A stretch of 64,000 nt of DNA. Origin: JALHMI01 sp964598535. GTDB taxonomy: Bacteria; Planctomycetota; Planctomycetia; Pirellulales; PALSA-1355. Below are positions 48,951 to 58,900 of the stretch, in pieces. Below the pieces are notes generated by a model that did no database searches, had not been told where the DNA came from, and saw only the letters and a list, made by a program, of their open reading frames with translations. A program made the position numbers and the translations under genes. Within the stretch, counting starts at the first letter, position 1. Each line of letters opens with the position of its first letter. The stretch is from NCBI GenBank assembly GCA_964598535.1, contig CAZRCI010000001.1, positions 62,001-126,000 of the forward strand. The letters run 5' to 3'.

Positions 48951-51101
48951 ATGGCGCAACTCGTTCTGGAAAATCTCGCCCCACGAGTCGGCAAGTCCGA
49001 TCTCTTGCGTCTGCTCGACGACGTCGGCGGCCTCTCGGGCCAACGCGTCGGCAAAATCGAGCTCGGCGGCGGTCGGGCAACCATCGACGTACCCACCGGT
49101 TGGGAAGCACGTCTGGCCAAGTCGCTCGACGGCGCCAACGTGCAGGGACGCCGGCTCACCGCCTATGCGGTTAGCCTGTCACCGGCCGGCACAACCAGCG
49201 ATTCCGGCTCGACAAATCACCTCCGGCGGCTGATTGACCTCCTTGAACTCGAACGCGAGGCCGAGGCGGCCCGCGCCATCGAAATGGCGCGAAGACTATC
49301 GCCGCAGGAAGCGGAGTCCGCGGGGCATGCGCTGGTCGACCTCGCCATCGCCGACGAGGAAGCGGGGCTCGGTGGCCGCTATCTCGTCACGCTCACGAAG
49401 CGCGGCCGCGTTCGTCTTCCCTGGACACGGCTGAGCGTGGGGAGCCCCGTGGTGCTTACAGCTCAGGCAGACAGGCGCGTCGCCGCGCGCGGTGTCGTAT
49501 ACGAGCGGAACGACGCGGCCATCGTGGTCGCGGTTGCTCAGCTTCCGGACGAAGCCGAAGATATCGAATTCTGGCGGCTCGACCTCTCGAACGACGAAAT
49601 CTCCAGTCAGCGGCAACGCGCCGCTTTGGAACGAGCAATACGTGCCAAAGGAGACCGCCTGGCCGAGTTGCGCGATATTCTATTGGGCGACAAAGAAGCC
49701 TCGTTCGACCAGGTTGCCGGCGACGCTGCCCTCGACTCTGGATTGAATACGGCCCAACTCGCCACGGTCGATTTCGCCCTGGCGGCCCGCGACGTGGCGC
49801 TCGTGCATGGCCCCCCCGGCACGGGCAAGACAACCACGATCGTGGAAGTCATCCGTCGTGCGGTGCGCCGTGGACAAAAGGTGCTGGCCTGCGGCCCCAG
49901 CAACATGGCTGTCGACAATCTACTCGAACGGCTGCTCGCCCACGGCGAGCGCGCTGTGCGGTTGGGACATCCAGCCCGTGTCATGCCCGAACTGCGAGCG
50001 CACACGCTCGACTTGCTGGTCGAGAAACATGGCGACGTGCGCGTCGCCCGCAAGCTGGTCAAGGACGCGCTTGCGCTCTTTCGCCGAGCAGCGCGCACCA
50101 CGCGCGCCAAACCCGAACCTGGCGCACGCCGCGAAATGCGCACCGAAGCGAAGCTACTCCTCAGCGACGCGCGGCGGCTGGAGTCTCAGGCCGTGGACCA
50201 GATCCTGGACAACGCCGACGTACTATGTGTGACGACGACGGGCCTGGACGATTCGCTCCTCGCCGACCGACGTTTCGATCTGGTGGTCATCGACGAGGCT
50301 TGCCAGACGGCCGAACCCGGTTGCTGGATCGCGATCAACCGCGCGGACCGCGTCGTGCTGGCGGGCGACCATCGCCAACTTCCGCCCACGGTGCTGAGCA
50401 ACGAAGCCCAACGGGCCGGCTACGGAGTGAGCCTGTTCGAGCGGCTGGCCGAACTGAATACCGCGAAGCTTCTGCGGCGGCTCGACACCCAATACCGGAT
50501 GCACGCCGCGATCATGGACTTTTCGTCGCTCGAATTTTATGACGCGGAACTGGCAGCCCACGAGAGCGTCGCCGGGCATCGGCTGCGCGATCTTCCGGAC
50601 GTCCCGTCCAATTCGCTGACCGAAATACCGCTCGAGTTCATCGATACCGCCGGAGCGGGGTACGACGAAGAATTGGAGCCAGACGGCGATAGCCGGCGCA
50701 ATCCACGCGAAGCAAACCTCGTGGCCGCCAGGGTCCGAGCGCTCGTCGAGGCTGGCGTTCCTCCGCGCGACATCGGTGTCATCACGCCGTATGCCGCGCA
50801 AGTACGGCTGCTACGCGAAAAACTGGCCACGATCGAAGATCTTGAAATCGACACGGTCGATGGCTTCCAAGGACGCGAGAAAGAAGCGATCGTCATCTCG
50901 CTGGTGCGTTCGAACGACTCGGGCGAAATCGGCTTCCTGTCGGACCTGCGGCGGATGAACGTCGCTATGACCCGCGCGCGGCGCAAGCTCATCGTGATTG
51001 GCGACAGCGCCACGCTCTCCACCGATCCGTTTTATGCCCGGCTCATCGAATACCTCGAAGGGCAGGGGGCCTATCGGACCGTGTGGGAAGAAGACGCCTG
51101 A
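48951..51101 (+). CDS. Superfamily I helicase (IGHMBP2/SMUBP-like) with DbpA-like RNA-binding N-terminus
   Basis: 716 aa from ATG 48951 (the frame is open to TTG 48906). Residues 1-80 resemble the DbpA RNA-binding domain: VGKSDLLRLLDDVGGLSGQR, VGKIELGGGRATIDVP, and NVQGRRLTAY. The SF1 core follows: Q-motif region LNTAQLATVDFAL, Walker A VHGPPGTGKTTTIVE, Ia CGPSNMAVDNLLERL, DEAx motif DLVVIDEACQTAEP, GDHRQLPPTVLS, LDTQYRMHAAIMDF, TVDGFQGREKEAIVISLVRS and NVAMTRARRKLIVIGD. Related helicases act 5'-3' on DNA or RNA. The RNA-binding domain suggests an RNA or RNP target. Confidence 0.92.
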   Translation: MAQLVLENLAPRVGKSDLLRLLDDVGGLSGQRVGKIELGGGRATIDVPTGWEARLAKSLDGANVQGRRLTAYAVSLSPAGTTSDSGSTNHLRRLIDLLELEREAEAARAIEMARRLSPQEAESAGHALVDLAIADEEAGLGGRYLVTLTKRGRVRLPWTRLSVGSPVVLTAQADRRVAARGVVYERNDAAIVVAVAQLPDEAEDIEFWRLDLSNDEISSQRQRAALERAIRAKGDRLAELRDILLGDKEASFDQVAGDAALDSGLNTAQLATVDFALAARDVALVHGPPGTGKTTTIVEVIRRAVRRGQKVLACGPSNMAVDNLLERLLAHGERAVRLGHPARVMPELRAHTLDLLVEKHGDVRVARKLVKDALALFRRAARTTRAKPEPGARREMRTEAKLLLSDARRLESQAVDQILDNADVLCVTTTGLDDSLLADRRFDLVVIDEACQTAEPGCWIAINRADRVVLAGDHRQLPPTVLSNEAQRAGYGVSLFERLAELNTAKLLRRLDTQYRMHAAIMDFSSLEFYDAELAAHESVAGHRLRDLPDVPSNSLTEIPLEFIDTAGAGYDEELEPDGDSRRNPREANLVAARVRALVEAGVPPRDIGVITPYAAQVRLLREKLATIEDLEIDTVDGFQGREKEAIVISLVRSNDSGEIGFLSDLRRMNVAMTRARRKLIVIGDSATLSTDPFYARLIEYLEGQGAYRTVWEEDA

Positions 51102-51145
51102 GGTGCGCACCCGCTCGCCCCCGCGGCGCGCGATTAACCGAGAGC

Positions 51146-51841
51146 TTATGCCGCTTGTTCGCGCGAACGGTTATTGCGCGTCTTGAGGCGATACACGAGC
51201 GAATTTCCCTGCTTGCCGATTTGCTCGATCACCTTCATCTCGCGCAGGCAGTAGGCGATGCGCTGGGCGATGTATCTTCGCACACCGCAATGTTCCGCAA
51301 GCTCGCCGGTATGGAACTCCCCCGGAACTCGCGCCGGTAGCAACTTGAGCAGATCGCGCGCGCCGCGCAATCGAATGCTCGCGCCAACCGCCACCAACTT
51401 TTGATCGGCCACGACATGATCATTCGCCCGCCAACGGCGCCGGCGGCCATGCCCGGGATAGCGATGCTCTTCGATATCGACCAGCACCACTTCGAGCGAA
51501 AGCCGCGGATGCGGAAATGCCCGGGTGAAATAGACCAACTCATCAAACACTTCCACGAGCTCCCCTCGTTTGGGACTTCTGCGGCGCGAGACTTCCGGCC
51601 CGTGGGCCGCGGCCAGCTTCACGAGTTGCTTCTCGCGCACGATGGGCTTTACCACCAGCACGCGATGGTTCTCGCACAGCCGGCGAATCTTGTCGCGAAT
51701 CGCGGCCAAGGAGCCGTGTTGAATCTCGATCAGCCGGCCGCGACTTATCGCGTCGATTCGGTAGCTGTCGAGCACAACCTCCGTGCGCGCTTGTGCCCCG
51801 GCGTAGATTTGCTTCAGTTCGCGATGCAATGAAGTTTCCAC
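51146..51841 (-). CDS. Putative PD-(D/E)xK-like nuclease with C-terminal winged helix
   Basis: 231 aa starting at GTG 51841, which has an ideal AAGGAGGA site six nt upstream; a longer frame from 51907 would overlap pyrE and is less likely. Residues 1-60 read ETSLHRELKQIYAGAQARTE, then VVLDSYRIDAISRGRLIEIQHGS. The D...(D/E)xQ pattern with a preceding basic helix is reminiscent of PD-(D/E)xK nucleases of the CoiA kind, where the final Lys becomes Gln. Residues about 175-225 look like a winged helix (GELAEHCGVRRYIAQRIAYC). Function is not established. It lies 41 bp after pyrE on the same strand and converges with the helicase gene. Confidence 0.7.
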   Translation of the reverse strand: METSLHRELKQIYAGAQARTEVVLDSYRIDAISRGRLIEIQHGSLAAIRDKIRRLCENHRVLVVKPIVREKQLVKLAAAHGPEVSRRRSPKRGELVEVFDELVYFTRAFPHPRLSLEVVLVDIEEHRYPGHGRRRRWRANDHVVADQKLVAVGASIRLRGARDLLKLLPARVPGEFHTGELAEHCGVRRYIAQRIAYCLREMKVIEQIGKQGNSLVYRLKTRNNRSREQAA

Positions 51842-51856
51842 GGCTCCTCCTTGAGT
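51835..51856 (-). promoter_or_regulatory. Strong ribosome binding site deciding a GTG start
   Basis: AAGGAGGAGCC directly before GTG 51841-51839. Such a full-length Shine-Dalgarno is rare in this window and fixes the start of the nuclease-like gene. Confidence 0.8.
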
Positions 51857-51881
51857 CGCGACATTCTGGCCGTCTGGGGCT

Positions 51882-52436
51882 CTAGGTGGTGGGCGGGTCG
51901 ATGCCAAAGTCGCGAATCGTCAGCAGGCTGGTAAACGGATAGCCGCGCGACTCGAACGCTTTGGCGCCGCCCTCCATGCGGTCGATGATCGCGATCACGT
52001 GCTTGACCTTTAGCCCCGCCGCTTCGATTCGTTCGATTGCCAGCAGCGATGATCCGCCCGTGGTGACAACATCCTCTACGACCACGATGTCGTCCCCCGG
52101 CTTCACGGGACCTTCGATAAATTGCTGCGTGCCGTGCCCCTTGGCTTCCTTGCGAACCAGAATGCCCTTGAGCGCCACGCCGCGAACGCCCGCCATCGTG
52201 ATCACCGCCGCGGTGATCGGATCGGCCCCGATCGCCATGCCTCCCACGGCCACGGGCAGCTTGTCGCCGAGCAAATCCAAAATCCCCTCGCCGATCAGCG
52301 TCGCGCCGGCCGAGTCCAGGGTGACCTGCTTGCCGTCGAGGTAGTATTTGGCCTTCTTGCCCGAGGCGAGCGTAAAGTCGCCAAACTTGAGGGCCTTTTC
52401 CCGGATCAATTCAATGAGTTTCTGCTTGTCGTACAC
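51882..52436 (-). CDS. pyrE: Orotate phosphoribosyltransferase
   Basis: 184 aa from GTG 52436 (reads VYDKQKLIELIREKALKFGD), with GAGGA upstream; the frame extends to 52463. PRTase marks: LASGKKAKYYLDGKQVTLD, GGMAIGADPITAAV, VALKGILVRKEAKGHGTQQF, and the PRPP motif DDIVVVEDVVTTGGSS. Converts orotate and PRPP to OMP in pyrimidine synthesis. No other pyr gene is adjacent. Confidence 0.95.
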   Translation of the reverse strand: MYDKQKLIELIREKALKFGDFTLASGKKAKYYLDGKQVTLDSAGATLIGEGILDLLGDKLPVAVGGMAIGADPITAAVITMAGVRGVALKGILVRKEAKGHGTQQFIEGPVKPGDDIVVVEDVVTTGGSSLLAIERIEAAGLKVKHVIAIIDRMEGGAKAFESRGYPFTSLLTIRDFGIDPPTT

Positions 52437-52618
52437 GTCGCGGTATCCTCGGTTCATCGTCACCAGCAGCGATAAGAATCATCTCATGGTAGCCGACTTG
52501 CCGGCCGCCGAAACAGGGCAAATCCGGCACTTGCGTGACACGCGCCGGCGGGCGGCTTACACTCGTGGTCGGCACATGGCCCCCAGTTCCGCATGCCACC
52601 CCGCCCCAGGAGCCTGTC

Positions 52619-53728
52619 ATGACCTTTGCGCGTGCCATCGGCAAAGCCATCTTTCTCTCGCTGATCGTGACCGCCGCTGTTGCGCATGCCGCGGAACTGC
52701 CCGAAGACGCACGAGCGCAAATCGATCAGCACGTAGCCAAATTTCTTGATCGCACGGGCGCGCCCGGGGTGTCGATCGCCATCGGCGTCGGCGATCAACT
52801 ATGCTTTGAAAAAGGTTACGGCCTGACCGACATCGAAAATGAGGTGTCCGCCACCCGGCACTCGATCTATCGCCTGGCGTCGATCTCCAAAATGCTCACG
52901 AGCGTCGCCGTGTTACAACTCGTCGAAGCGGGCAAGCTCGACCTCGCCGCGCCGATTCAATCGTATGTATCCGACTTTCCGGAAAAGCAATCTCCCATCA
53001 CCTGCGCTTTGCTGCTCAAACACCAAAGCGGCATCCGACACTACAAAGGCGATGAAATTCGCAGCAATGTCCACTATGCCCGGGTGCGCGACTCGTTCCA
53101 CGTCTTTCAGGACGATCCGCTGCTGTTCGATCCCGGCACGCGATTCTCTTACACAACGTACGGTTTCAACGTCCTCGGCGCGGCGATCGAAGGCGCCTCG
53201 GGCGAAGACTACGTGGGCTATGTGCAAAAGCACATTGCCGACCCCTGTGGCATGACTTCGCTTCAGCCCGACGATCCCTACAAGCTCATTCCGCATCGTG
53301 CCGCCGGATATCGCAAGCAGGGCCAGCAATTGCAGAACGACTTTGCCGTCGACATCTCGAACAAGATTCCCGGCGGCGGCTGGTGCTCGACGGCCGGCGA
53401 CCTGGTGCGATTCGCCGACGCGCTTGCCTCGGGCAAGCTACTCGGCGCGCCGTCGCTCGAATTGATGTGGACGCCCCAAAAGACCGTGGACGGCAAAGAA
53501 ACGACGTCTGGTTATGGCTGCTTCATCGACACGGTCGACGGCGACCGGTTGATCTCGCACTCGGGCGGCCAGCCCAAGGTGTCCACCTTTCTCGTGTTCT
53601 CGCCAGCCAAGCGGGTAGCGGTTGCGGTGATGTGCAACTTGCGAGAGGCCAGTCCGCGCCCCCTGGCTTTGCACGTCATGAAACGAGTTGTTGGCGCGGA
53701 GGTCGCCGAACCGGCCCTCGCCAATTAA
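52619..53728 (+). CDS. Secreted serine hydrolase, beta-lactamase/PBP fold
   Basis: 369 aa from ATG 52619 with a signal peptide (IFLSLIVTAAVAHAAE). Class-C-like beta-lactamase fold: SxxK in LASISKMLTS (S88, K91), RFSYTTYGFNVLG (YxN position changed to YTT), and HSGG in LISHSGGQPK in place of KTG. The order matches D-aminopeptidase/esterase relatives of PBP4*. Substrate could be a peptide, ester or peptidoglycan fragment; beta-lactam hydrolysis is not implied. Confidence 0.9.
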   Translation: MTFARAIGKAIFLSLIVTAAVAHAAELPEDARAQIDQHVAKFLDRTGAPGVSIAIGVGDQLCFEKGYGLTDIENEVSATRHSIYRLASISKMLTSVAVLQLVEAGKLDLAAPIQSYVSDFPEKQSPITCALLLKHQSGIRHYKGDEIRSNVHYARVRDSFHVFQDDPLLFDPGTRFSYTTYGFNVLGAAIEGASGEDYVGYVQKHIADPCGMTSLQPDDPYKLIPHRAAGYRKQGQQLQNDFAVDISNKIPGGGWCSTAGDLVRFADALASGKLLGAPSLELMWTPQKTVDGKETTSGYGCFIDTVDGDRLISHSGGQPKVSTFLVFSPAKRVAVAVMCNLREASPRPLALHVMKRVVGAEVAEPALAN

Positions 53729-53928
53729 GCCGGCGGACCAATCCGCATCCTGCGCAAAGCCACCCCAGAAGGGCGCGCAAACTTTGTCGATCGCGACACA
53801 TCCGTCCGGCTAGCGGCGATGACGGTTGGCCTCGCGTGCGGCGCATGACACCGCGTGTCGGACTTGCGGGTGGTATTGTTTATTGCCCACGCTTTGCCTT
53901 GCCCGCACCCTCGGCCCGCCCGACGCGA

Positions 53929-55656
53929 ATGAATTCCCGCCCAGCATCACGACCGGCAGCTTGCGCGCGTATCGTTGCGCGGCGGCTCGCCGTGCTGTTT
54001 TGCTGCTTGATGTGGGTTGGCTGTGGAGCGCATCGAAGTTCGCGCGTCGCCGCGCGTCCGATCCCCGTGTCTCCGTCCGCGTTCAGCTCTGTCGCCGTGG
54101 TGGTAAGCGTCGATCCGGCGGCCGCGCAGGCAGCGTTCGACGAGGGCAAGCGTCTCGACCGGCTCGACGACGCCGCGGCGGTCGATCGCTATTTCCAAGC
54201 AGCGGCGTTGGCAGCGGAAGGCATCTCGCCCACGGGGGCCGGCGATCCCGTGGCGGCGCGAAGCGAGTCTATCTATCGGCAAGCGCTGTGGTGTCTGATC
54301 GATGCCGGCCAGCGATTCGGCCGCCTCGATCCGCGAGGGCAACTGACGGTCCTCGATGGTGGCCAACGGGTCGTTCCGCTGCGGTACTTTGGATTTGCTT
54401 GGAAACCGCACGAGTTCAGCCGCCTCTCGGCGGCTGACGTTTCCAGCCAAGGCATCGCGCAGCGCCACGTGCGCCCCGGCCTGGGCATTCCGCTGATCGG
54501 CGAGCGTGTGTCCGGTTGCGAAGAGGTCTTCTCCGCTCCGTGGCAACCGTTCGCGGTGACGGCCGTGCTCAAACCCGTTACCGATGGCAGCACGGCGGGC
54601 GGCTATGCGCTCGAACTGTACAACCCGCTCTTGTTCGATTGCGTCGCGTGGCGGGGCGGCGCCCGCCCACTGTCGGCCGACATTACCGCTCCGATTGCGG
54701 CGTTCGTGCATGACTCACCTCGCCAGTATTTTCGCGGCTTCACCGCGCCGAGCGATGTTTCCGTGCGGCCGAAGCTGACGATGCTCGAACCCTATCAGCC
54801 CGGCAAGATCCCCGTCGTGTTCATTCACGGCCTGTATTCGGATCCGATCACCTGGGCCGACATGATCAACGGGCTACTCGCCCAGCGCGATCTCTACGAG
54901 CAGTACCAGTTCTGGACATATCGCTATCCGACCGGAGGGGACGTCCTGTCGAGCACGTCCGCGCTGCGAAACGATTTGCGGCTCGCGCGAGCGACGTTCG
55001 ATCCCGAGCGATCGGACCGGGCCATGGATGCGATGGTACTGGTAGGGCACAGCCTCGGCGGACTGGTGGCCAAGATGCAGGTGACAACATCCTACGACCT
55101 GCTGTGGCGCGAAGCCGCCGTGCAGCCGTTCGACGCGCTGCGAGCGCCACCAGAACTTGAAGCACAGCTCGCCCGCGGATTCTTCTTCGATCCGGTCGCG
55201 GAAGTGAAACGGGTAGTGTTCATCGGCACGCCGCACCGCGGTAGCGGCATGGCGCGCCGAGCGGCCGGGCGCATCGGCAACATGCTCATCCGTTTCGATA
55301 CGGCCGAGGACAAGCAGTACCAGATGTTGCTCGAGCAGAATCGCGACGTCTTCAAGCCGTTTCTGCAAAGACGTCGGCCAACGACGATCGCGCTGCTCGA
55401 GCCGGAAAATCCCTTCCTGGCGGCACTCGACCGCTTGCCGATCAATTGCCAGACGCGGTTGCACTCGATCATCGGCACCGGCGGGTTGAACCCGACCGAG
55501 GCCCCCGGCGACGGCGTGGTCCCCGTTTGCAGCGCCGAACACGCTGGCGATAGCGCGCTCGAGGTTCCCGCCCGGCACGAGTGGCTGCACCGCCATCCCA
55601 GCGCGATCGCCGAGGTAAGCCGGATCCTCCGGCTGCACGTGGCGGGCGTGCATTGA
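53929..55656 (+). CDS. Lipase-like alpha/beta hydrolase lipoprotein
   Basis: 575 aa from ATG 53929, which gives a lipoprotein signal (AVLFCCLMWVGC, Cys32). Residues 60-280 are an unassigned N-terminal region. The catalytic domain has IPVVFIHGLYSDPITWADMI, AMVLVGHSLGGLVAKMQ (Ser in GHSLGG), VVFIGTPHRGSGMA and GDGVVPVCSAEH (acid region), and a C-terminal RHEWLHRHPSAI (His). It resembles PGAP1-like or triacylglycerol lipases anchored to the membrane. The frame is open upstream to 53383 but that part overlaps the serine hydrolase gene. Confidence 0.87.
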   Translation: MNSRPASRPAACARIVARRLAVLFCCLMWVGCGAHRSSRVAARPIPVSPSAFSSVAVVVSVDPAAAQAAFDEGKRLDRLDDAAAVDRYFQAAALAAEGISPTGAGDPVAARSESIYRQALWCLIDAGQRFGRLDPRGQLTVLDGGQRVVPLRYFGFAWKPHEFSRLSAADVSSQGIAQRHVRPGLGIPLIGERVSGCEEVFSAPWQPFAVTAVLKPVTDGSTAGGYALELYNPLLFDCVAWRGGARPLSADITAPIAAFVHDSPRQYFRGFTAPSDVSVRPKLTMLEPYQPGKIPVVFIHGLYSDPITWADMINGLLAQRDLYEQYQFWTYRYPTGGDVLSSTSALRNDLRLARATFDPERSDRAMDAMVLVGHSLGGLVAKMQVTTSYDLLWREAAVQPFDALRAPPELEAQLARGFFFDPVAEVKRVVFIGTPHRGSGMARRAAGRIGNMLIRFDTAEDKQYQMLLEQNRDVFKPFLQRRRPTTIALLEPENPFLAALDRLPINCQTRLHSIIGTGGLNPTEAPGDGVVPVCSAEHAGDSALEVPARHEWLHRHPSAIAEVSRILRLHVAGVH

Positions 55657-55933
55657 GACGGGCTCGATTTAAAGGGGCCGGCGCGGCGCTCGGCGGTCGA
55701 TCAGGCTGTTGACGTTTTCAGCAGCTCGGTCATGTTTTTTGCCAGCGTGCTAGCAACGCAATCATCAACAAATTCCGATCGCTCCCGGCAAGGGCGACTT
55801 TAGCGATTGCGAAGCTTTTACCGATACCTCTTGTCGCGTAAACGCCTCCCGACGAACGCCTCGCTCGATCTTTGCGCAAGCCGGGCGATTGCTGGGGCCA
55901 GCCTGGTCCTCGAAGAACAAAGAGGGAACGACC

Positions 55934-55949
55934 AAGGAGTCTGACCTTG
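55934..55949 (+). promoter_or_regulatory. Ribosome binding site deciding a TTG start
   Basis: AAGGAGT (55934-55940) then six nt and TTG 55947. The following residues form a clean signal peptide, which the upstream frame does not. Confidence 0.7.
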
Positions 55950-58900
55950 AGGCCATTGCCGCCTTGCTCGTGTCTTTGCCGGCTGCAACGTAGCCTGGCG
56001 TGTTGCCTACCGCTGCTCCTCGCCGCGCTCGCCGGGGGTTGGCCGTTCTGCGCGCGGGCACAAACCGTGTCCAGCACGTTCGACGGCGTCAACAATCCGA
56101 TTCGGCTCGAGTTCTGGAGCCAGGGCGATGGGCCCTTCGACTGGTTTCCGCCGGAACAGTACCGCGCGACCGGCACTTGGACGGCCGACGAAATCACCTC
56201 TGTCGAACGCGGCATCAGCTACTGGTGGGAAGTGCTCGGGGCCAACAGAACCCCGGGCCGCGAGCTGACCTTTCGAATGGTTCGTAGCGGCGAAGAGTAC
56301 GTCCCCGACGACGACATATGGAAGACTGCCACCACGCACTCTTCGTCACCATCGCTGCTGATAGGGGCCTACCGGCGAAACACAACCAACCACGTCTGGG
56401 CATTCGGTGGCACGCAACCGTCCTCACAGGCGGCCGATACCGTGATCAACTTTGAAAAATCCGAAGACGGATATGCCCGAAACGGACCCCTGCAACTAGT
56501 CGCGGGCGTCAACCTGGAAATCACCACGATCCATGAGATCGGCCATACGCTCGGAATTGCCGGCGGCATCGGCACCTTTGGACTTGGCGGCGCTCTTAGT
56601 CTATACGAATCACAGGTGGTCACCATTCGCGATGACGGGACGCGCATTCAAGTCAAGATCGGAGATCTGATCGGCAGGTACGACCGCTTTTACTTCAACG
56701 GCGAGTACGCGCGGGCCGTCTACGGAGACACCGTGGTCGGTGAGGCCGGCCGGCCCGTGCCGCTAGCGACCGAATCGAACCAGAAGTCGCACCTGGGGAT
56801 CGATGCGTTCACCATGACGCACGAAAACTTCCGCAACTACCCGTTTTTCAACGAGGTCGAGCTGGCGGTGCTCAATGATCTCGGCTATGGGATCGACCTT
56901 CGCAAACATTTTGGCCGTTCGATCTACACAAACGGATCCGACTCGTCGCCAGTCATCGAGAACCAGGCCGGCTACGATTCCAGCGCGACCTACGGCGTCG
57001 GCCTGCACATCAAGGCCAGCGGGCGGCACGTCGTGCAGCAGGTCGATCTCAACGCTTCTGGAATCGCCGGAAACGGCATTCGCGTCGATGGCAACCAGAA
57101 TCACGTGACGGTGGACCAAGGCGTCACGGTCTCCGCCAACGGCGACTATGGCATCGGCCTGCTGGTGAGCAACGGACGCTTCAACAACGTCGTGCATCGC
57201 GGCACGATCGAAGCCACGTCGACCAGCGAGGGCGCCGCCGGCACCGGCATCATGATCGGTTTTGGCTACGACACGATGGGGCCGGAAGATGGCGACAATC
57301 GCAACTCGGCCACCCCGAGCGGGTTTTCGGGCGGCTATCTGGTCGAACAACTCGATATTTCAGGCGCGGTGCACGCCGGAAGCAATGCAATCGCGATCGA
57401 CCACACGGCTGCCGTCAAGCAGATCAACATCCTGTCCGGGACCAACCTGACCGGCGATATTGCCGTCGATGCCCTGACCGGAACGGCCCATGCGTTTTCT
57501 CGGCCGACGATCACCTTTGGGCGGCTGGCCGACGACAGCGGCGCCGCCACCGACGAAGCCGACCCTCTGTTCTCGTTGGATTACGGCGGCAACATCGGAG
57601 GCAAAACGCTCATGGACGCGGAGTTCCACGGCGGGCGCGACCATGCCACTGGCGCTCATCTCGCCGGAAGCATCGCCTTCCACAGCGTGCAGATCGGTGA
57701 ACAAGGACGCGTCACCACCAGCGGGCAGATCACCTCGACCCAAGCCATCGCGGTCGACGGCGTCTTGAACAGCGTGGGCGGCGAGGTCACTTCGCAGGAA
57801 AGCGTCGTCGTGCGCGACGGCGGCCGCTTGTCGGGCACCGGCACGATCAACGCTCCGTTGGTCCAGAATCAACAAGGCGGAACCATGTTCGCCGGCAACA
57901 GCATCGGCACGCTGAACATCGTCGGCAACTTCGAGTCGAACGGCGACCTTTTGTTTGACGTGACCCACCAGGATCTGCCGCAGGACGCGAGCCTGTACCG
58001 CATCGTGGGCGGCACGGCCACGATCAACGCCACCGCGCGCGGCGAATTTCAGTTCCGCGGCGACGATCCGAGTGACCCGAGCAACTACCAGATTGCCCGG
58101 CGCTACACGATCATCGAAACCGACGTGCCGGGCGCTTTGCAAATCAGCCAGCGGCCGCAAGCGAGCGACGACCTCGACAGCCGTCGGATGATCCTGCGAA
58201 GCAATACCGACGTGGCCGGGTTCTATACGTCGGGCGCACAAGCTTATTACGCGTACGTGGGCCGCGACGTGCCATTCGCCACGCTCGGACAGACCGCCAA
58301 CCAACAGGCGATCGGCGAGTATTTCGATGCGCTCTTTACGCTCGACGACGGCTCGCTGCTGGGCGACCAGGTGCAATGGTTTCGCGATTCGCTCGACCTG
58401 ATTTCCGACGAGCACGCCGTCCTGGGCGCCCTGAACCAAATGACCGGCGAACTGTACGCCTCGATCGCGCCGATGCTCGTCCAGCAGTCGTACCTGATGC
58501 AGAACCGGATTACCGGACGCCTGCGACAAGACGAAGCGTGCCTCAACTGGTGCGACGAGGACGGCGAACCCCGCTCCAGCGGCTTTGGCGGTTGGGCCAC
58601 CGGTTTCGGCACGGGCGGCTCGACCGGCTCCGACGGCAACGTCGCGGGTTACGGCTATTCGGCCGGCGGCACTCAGCTAGTCGTGACCAGCGCATTGAGC
58701 TGCAACACGCTGATCGGCGGATATTACAACTACACCGGCGCCAATTTTGGCGCCGGGTGGGCCGGCTCGGCCAATGCGCAGGCCAATGAATTCGGAGTCC
58801 TGTTCGCCCACCATACCGACGTGGCGCATTTGCTGCTGGTCGCCGGCGGCGGAACCGTCGACATCGACGCGCGGCGCGGCTTCGCCTTTGGTAACACGGA

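Noticed and set aside
53383..53928. Extended N-terminus of the lipase-like protein
   Set aside because: Overlaps the serine hydrolase gene, and the lipoprotein signal begins at 53929.
57360..58529. 389-codon antisense frame inside the autotransporter gene
   Set aside because: No motif; arises from codon bias of the plus-strand gene.
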